Source: Primulina eburnea (taxonomy: Eukaryota > Streptophyta > Magnoliopsida > Lamiales > Gesneriaceae). From it: 64,000 nt of DNA. Positions 59,486 through 64,000 of the stretch are shown piece after piece (the stretch's first letter is position 1; each line of letters opens with the position of its first letter). The position numbers and the translations under genes are program-made. The stretch spans positions 620,001-684,000 of the forward strand of contig NC_133105.1 of NCBI RefSeq assembly GCF_022965805.1. The letters are read 5' to 3'. Below the pieces are notes generated by a model that saw nothing but the letters and a program-made list of their open reading frames with translations, made no database searches and had not been told where the DNA came from.

Positions 59486-62400
59486 CTATCCGCGATCCAC
59501 ACTCTTAACCAGAGCTACAAGTTCAACATCATCAAATTCTTGAACACCTGAATCCTCGTTCGAATCCAGAACCTCATCTGTAAATATAGTAGAGTTGGGG
59601 TCGGCTCTTGGAACCAGAAACAGCAGAAACAATGGGGTGATCCTGATTAAGTTCCTTATCAAAATCGCCATCCAAAACTTATCAAATTCAGTCCTTGTTA
59701 CATTAAAAACATGAAGTAATAAGCCACCCAACCACGAAGCAGTGAGAAGTCCAGCATTGTCCATCGACATAAGCAATGCAAAGAAAGTGCCTTCGATTCC
59801 TGGAGGGCAGATCTTTGCATTTAACACAAGAAGTGGCATCCATTTAAGCCTTCCAATCAATTGAGACACACTTGCATCAATCACTACAAACAAAATATCC
59901 GGTAATCCAAACTTTAAGTTCCATCTAAGAACCAGCACCGAATCGAGCATTCCAGCGAGACAAGAAAGAATCTGAGACCAGAAGAGTAGATCACGGAAGG
60001 GATAGTCTTTTAATCCGTATTGATATAGTAAAGCCCCTAAAAGGGATCCTATGGACCCGATTGCCATTATGTATCCAATGAGTTCCGTTCAGAGGATAGC
60101 AACTGTGTCAGCATGCAAGTTGTTTGCAGACTAGGGGTGGGTTTATAAACTTAGTCAAGTATGGGGAAACTAATATTGTAGGGTAGGGCTGCTGTGTCCT
60201 ACTTTACAACAAGTCCGTAAACAATTGGTCCTACTACCGACTACACGTGCCCTCGTTTACAAAAATAGTTAACCATAGTTGCTAAAAGAGTCTGTTGCGT
60301 TTACTTGAAAATCTATTCACAAGTCCTTCAAAAAGTGACCAGCATCCAAGTTCTAGAGATGATTCCATGATTCCTTTAGTATCGATGACGATGACAACAA
60401 AGAATTGTGAAAAGACGTACCTTGGAAAATGATGGACCAACCTTTGAGTCAGTGGCCCAATAGAACATCCCCTCAGAGATATTAAGACTCAACGAAAAGG
60501 ATACATGTATAAACATGGCCGCCACACGTCCGGAAGTTTTAACGTCTTCCACACAGCTTTACTAGCATTAACAAAATTCTGATTCATCTGATGACATGAC
60601 TTAAAATAAGAGTTCCATCATTTTGTACGGAAAAGAACCACAATAGGAGGATGAGAATACCTGTTTGTATTCGACAAAGGACGTTCGAGGCTCGTTGACC
60701 AAGACACCAACTAACAAAACGAGCCCAGCAGGTATCATCAACAAGCCAAACACCCCCTTTTTATTTTGACAATTAAAGGGTAAAACAATCAATTTTCTTA
60801 CACTCCCTAAAATAAAATACAAGATTTTCTCGAGAATGATGCCTAAAGCTTACCTGAGGACCAATTAAGTGGACAAAGATACCGCTAATGGAGAATCCCA
60901 CAAGAGAGCCAATCGAAGAGCTCAAGGCGCATAGGCTTTGCATATCTGCTGCTAGGGAAGGATGTGTACCGCTATTCTGTGCAACACATGCATCAACAGT
61001 TACATCTGCAATCGCAACACTGGCACTTCCAGCCGTCAGAAACAGCAATGCCAATACTATGTGCAGTGATAAGGAGAGCATTGCAACAACACCCAGGAAA
61101 CCTGGCAAAAAAATCTTCATAATTTTCAAAATAGAATCACTTGTGCGTTGGTATCATCATATTTACATCAGCTTTTATATCCGAGAAGTTGGAAGAATAG
61201 TTGTCTACCACAAATGTCTGAAAAAAGACTAGATCGCAGGCAAATAAAGTTTTAAGGATGTATCTTTCTGAAAAATATAATCAAGCCAAATTTTTGGATC
61301 ATCGTATCACAGCATAGCAGAGACTTCCATGTCCCCATTTACGTATTGGTGGCATCTTTAGTTTTCTCATTTAACCGTGCAAAGTTTTGAATATTCAAAA
61401 TGCGTATCCAAGATATTTATCTTCATGATTCAAAGTCTTATCCATCTTCACAGTACTGAAATACTTCGATCCAAGGATCCTATTTCTTCTGATGCAAATT
61501 CCTGGCCACTTCTAGAAAACTTGAGAGCTTTTGTTAGGAAACAATCATTTTATAATTTGTATGCATGTAGCAATTTTCCAAAGTTCTTAAGAATTATTTA
61601 TTATTTCCCATTCTTATTCTTTATAACTGATAAGTTATAGAAGACATTAGAAACAGAATTTAATCTGTCCTATTATCCCATCATGAAAAAAGAACTGTTG
61701 AACCTTCCAGGTCATAATTTCTTATTTAACTATCCAATTTCCCAAATTTCTAGTCATATCCTCCCTCCCTCCGACATATCGTAATCACCAAGATCTCTCA
61801 AATGGTCAGCATCAGAAGCCTAACTAGCAATTCAAATGGCAATCAAGTGAAAAAATTCATACCAGTTCTCACAGAATGGCCTCAAACATGTCGAGTTCAA
61901 TAATAGTTTACCTTCAACTTTTTACCTTAACAAAGACAACTTTATGGTACAAGTAGAACCATATCACACTTTGGAATCTAGAATCACGACAATATAAAAG
62001 GAAATACTTCATTGGATCTAACTGCATCTTATTTAGACAATAACAGATAAGCAAACAAGGTAATAAGCTACAAGAAAACCAAACTCAACTAATCCAAAGA
62101 CATCAGACATGTTTACCAGCAAAAACAAAATAAGATCTCCGATGATACCCCAAAATAGAAACCACGTCGGTAAGAAGACCCCAAAGAGGCTTGATGATCC
62201 AGGGAATGGAAGTGATTCCAGAATAAACCTGAGCTTCAGAAGGCAGCACTTTCTGAACATCCTTCATGTAATACTCCGTCCCCACCCTTGCTAAAGATCC
62301 TCCTAAACCTTGGCTGATCCCATACACAACAATTACCCCAAATACAAAACTCCAATGCAATTCATTTGCAAGCATTTTGAACCAAGAAACTGGCGAAGAA

Positions 62401-62486
62401 ACACGGCTTAAGATCCTCTTTTTGGGCTGCTCATTCTCTTGCACTTCTTCTTCATTATGCTTAGGGAGTCTCGGTTCCTCCCCCAT
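59486..62486 (-). pseudogene. Folate-biopterin transporter family gene, two lesions
   Basis: Five exons are recognisable: 62486-62117, 61101-60854, 60756-60661, 60587-60421, 60085-59486. They carry the FBT (BT1, TC 2.A.71) signatures: [104 protein letters not shown]. The family moves folates and pterins, or related solutes, across membranes with about 12 spans. Exon 4 breaks frame inside the YMY...FSLSLNI segment (60497-60515): four bases appear lost, giving a TGA. Exon 5 lacks an AG where GAACTCATTGG should begin (the bases read CTGAACG|GAACTC). The nearest CACAG acceptor gives a stop in any phase. Other exons are intact, so decay is recent or the assembly has errors. The ATG at 62486 is preferred (MGEEPRL); the frame also opens upstream to 62609. 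Confidence 0.82.
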
Positions 62487-63710
62487 GATTTTACGATCTA
62501 TTTCTCCAATGTTTTCGAGAAACGAACAAGAACCCCGTTCAAAACCCAGCTGTTCTTGGATAGATTTGTGAAGTTTTGTATTAAAAAAGTCAGCTTTATG
62601 CTTTATCAATGCAACATCAAAAGAGCCGAAATCTCAAATACAGTTCTTACAAGACAGCATGGCAGTAGGGAAGCCAATATCTCAGCTGCTCGAATCTTGA
62701 CAATCTCTGTGCAAGTCTTTTTATGTCCTTCCAACAATCAAAGAACAATAATGTAAAAAAATATTTATGGATGATGAACTTCAAATGTAAAAGATTGCTG
62801 AGGCGCGACAATACGCAGTGACAAAATAAGAATTGATTATTGGACCCATTTGGATTAGAGTATGAAGTAATCTTATGCTAAAATAGTATAAAATATATAA
62901 TATAAAATATCAATAATATATATTCGTTTATTTAGAACCTTCTGAACCACCCCAACTACTCTTGGAATCTCAGGCAAAAAAAAACGTGAAAATCAACCGT
63001 AATAATAAGCAAATTAGTATGATTCAGTTACAATTAATTTATAGTTACTTATCAATAAAAAATATCATCTTAAAACACTCATTTTATTATATTGTCGTAC
63101 TTTACATTTTCGTTAATTTAGATAGATTTCCGAAATTTTGATAAATAATTTAATGCACTAACACAAGTGGAGGAATGAACCAAGTCTAATCGTTTGACAA
63201 GTCAGATGTGGATAAGTATGCAGCGTCTGAGAATTTCTTGGTATTCAAAATAATCAAATTTCATACAAAATACAATTTTACACTCAAGTATCGATAATAT
63301 AAAAAGACATGATTAACATGCCAATATAGGGAACTTCTGATTTAGTAAATATTATTCTGTCAATATATACCAAAATAAGGATAGGAGTATCTAAACGAGT
63401 GAGTTTCAGTACCGATATAACACGTGTGTGAGCCTATTCCAGCAAAACTATCCACTTCTTGGAGAAACTGATTTCTAGTTAAAAAGATCAAGTGTTTCTA
63501 ACTAGATATTGCTTAAAGAAAGAAAAATGAAATTAACATCTATAATGAACTAATCTCAATCCAAAAGTAAAACAAACAAACAAACAAACGTGGCCACATT
63601 TTCAGTCAATTTATGATTATGGTGTCCGAACGAGGAATATCTCGTTGCCAATTCACAATCAAGAAACAACCTGTTCCTAGCCAAACAAATACCAGCGCCC
63701 GGAAAATAAT
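62487..63710. other. Spacer right of the transporter gene
   Basis: The first few hundred bases should be the promoter and leader of the minus-strand transporter gene. The rest is AT-rich with no gene or known repeat. Confidence 0.45.
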
Positions 63711-64000
63711 TTACTGTCTACTGCAACGGCAACAACTGAATTTAGCTGCAAGAATCAGTAAAAGATGCAGCCCGATTGGAGGGCAGTGATCTTGGAAATG
63801 CACCTTGTGGAACGACCATTCAAAGCTTTGCCTCCTGGAAACGAAGCTGCAGGTGCTTGCATCATCAACAAAAATCACTCGATGGCAATCAAAGTGTATG
63901 CTGTTGCGAGGCATTTCTTTAATGGATATGTCGCCTAGCAACAGCCAGCAATAGGAACAAAAGGGTCGGTCAGTGGCGATAGGGGTTGGCAACTCAGATC
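63711..64000 (-). CDS. Possible C-terminal coding end of an unknown gene (partial)
   Basis: A minus frame is open from the window edge to a TAA at 63711-63713, about 96 codons. It includes CSYCWLLLGDISIKEMPRNS, DCHRVIFVDDAST and SFEWSFHKVHFQD, and ends Cys/Arg-rich. Codon texture looks coding at least down to about 63800, where AAG|GTGCAT could be a splice donor. I recognise no family. It may be an exon of a gene continuing to the right. Confidence 0.3.
   Translation of the reverse strand, partial: SELPTPIATDRPFCSYCWLLLGDISIKEMPRNSIHFDCHRVIFVDDASTCSFVSRRQSFEWSFHKVHFQDHCPPIGLHLLLILAAKFSCCRCSRQ

Noticed and set aside
1..64000. tRNA or rRNA genes
   Set aside because: I saw no cloverleaf-type sequence or rRNA signature by eye; the only tRNA-like match is the primer binding site. 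A dedicated tRNA scan could still find one.

Overview
The window is nuclear DNA of a flowering plant. Its genes have many short GT-AG introns, the spacers are very AT-rich, and it is full of LTR retrotransposons, a Helitron, Mutator-like elements (MULEs), MITEs and an endogenous pararetrovirus relic. All product names are recognisably plant-type (class II formin, patatin-like protein, plant chorismate mutase, F-box/kelch protein). A roughly 180-bp MITE family present in seven copies resembles repeats I associate with Lamiales, so an asterid of that order is my guess; this is inference only.

Layout. 1-6196 (minus) is the 5' part of an intact-looking Ty3/gypsy element of Tekay/Del type: LTR, primer binding site, an extra coiled-coil ORF, then gag-pol running off the left edge. 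It sits inside the 3' end of an older Ty1/copia element (6197-6855). That element in turn lies in an intron of a broken DNMT2-type tRNA methyltransferase gene head (6916-7193). Divergent from this relic is a complete ten-exon SNM1-type DNA cross-link repair nuclease (7504-12189). A non-autonomous Helitron (12884-15448) follows. Then come a one-exon F-box gene (16661-17923), a 17-exon class II formin (20282-27310) and a five-exon chorismate mutase (28657-30900).

31682-37465 is a MULE with diverged terminal inverted repeats, a truncated transposase pseudogene and arrays of hairpins whose arms co-vary. To its right are a small relic that looks like a POLAR-type gene, a seven-exon patatin-like acyl hydrolase (40264-42432), a broken tandem patatin copy (44537-45304), and a degenerate Caulimoviridae-like relic (about 45590-48640) riddled with MITEs. 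The right part holds a complete transmembrane-9 (nonaspanin) gene (51280-54672), a small membrane-protein gene with an in-frame stop (55887-56162), a complete enhancer-of-rudimentary homolog (56903-58944) and a folate-biopterin transporter gene with two lesions (59486-62486).

The genes do not form an operon or pathway; they are independent plant genes. The main theme is layered mobile DNA: gypsy in copia in a gene; MITE in MITE in pararetrovirus; MITE in Helitron. Several otherwise well-conserved genes carry single lesions (formin exon 2 end, transporter exon 4 and exon 5 acceptor, the small membrane protein). These could be real pseudogenisation or assembly indels. I assigned splice sites by eye from GT/AG signals, reading phase and family conservation; no transcript data were available.
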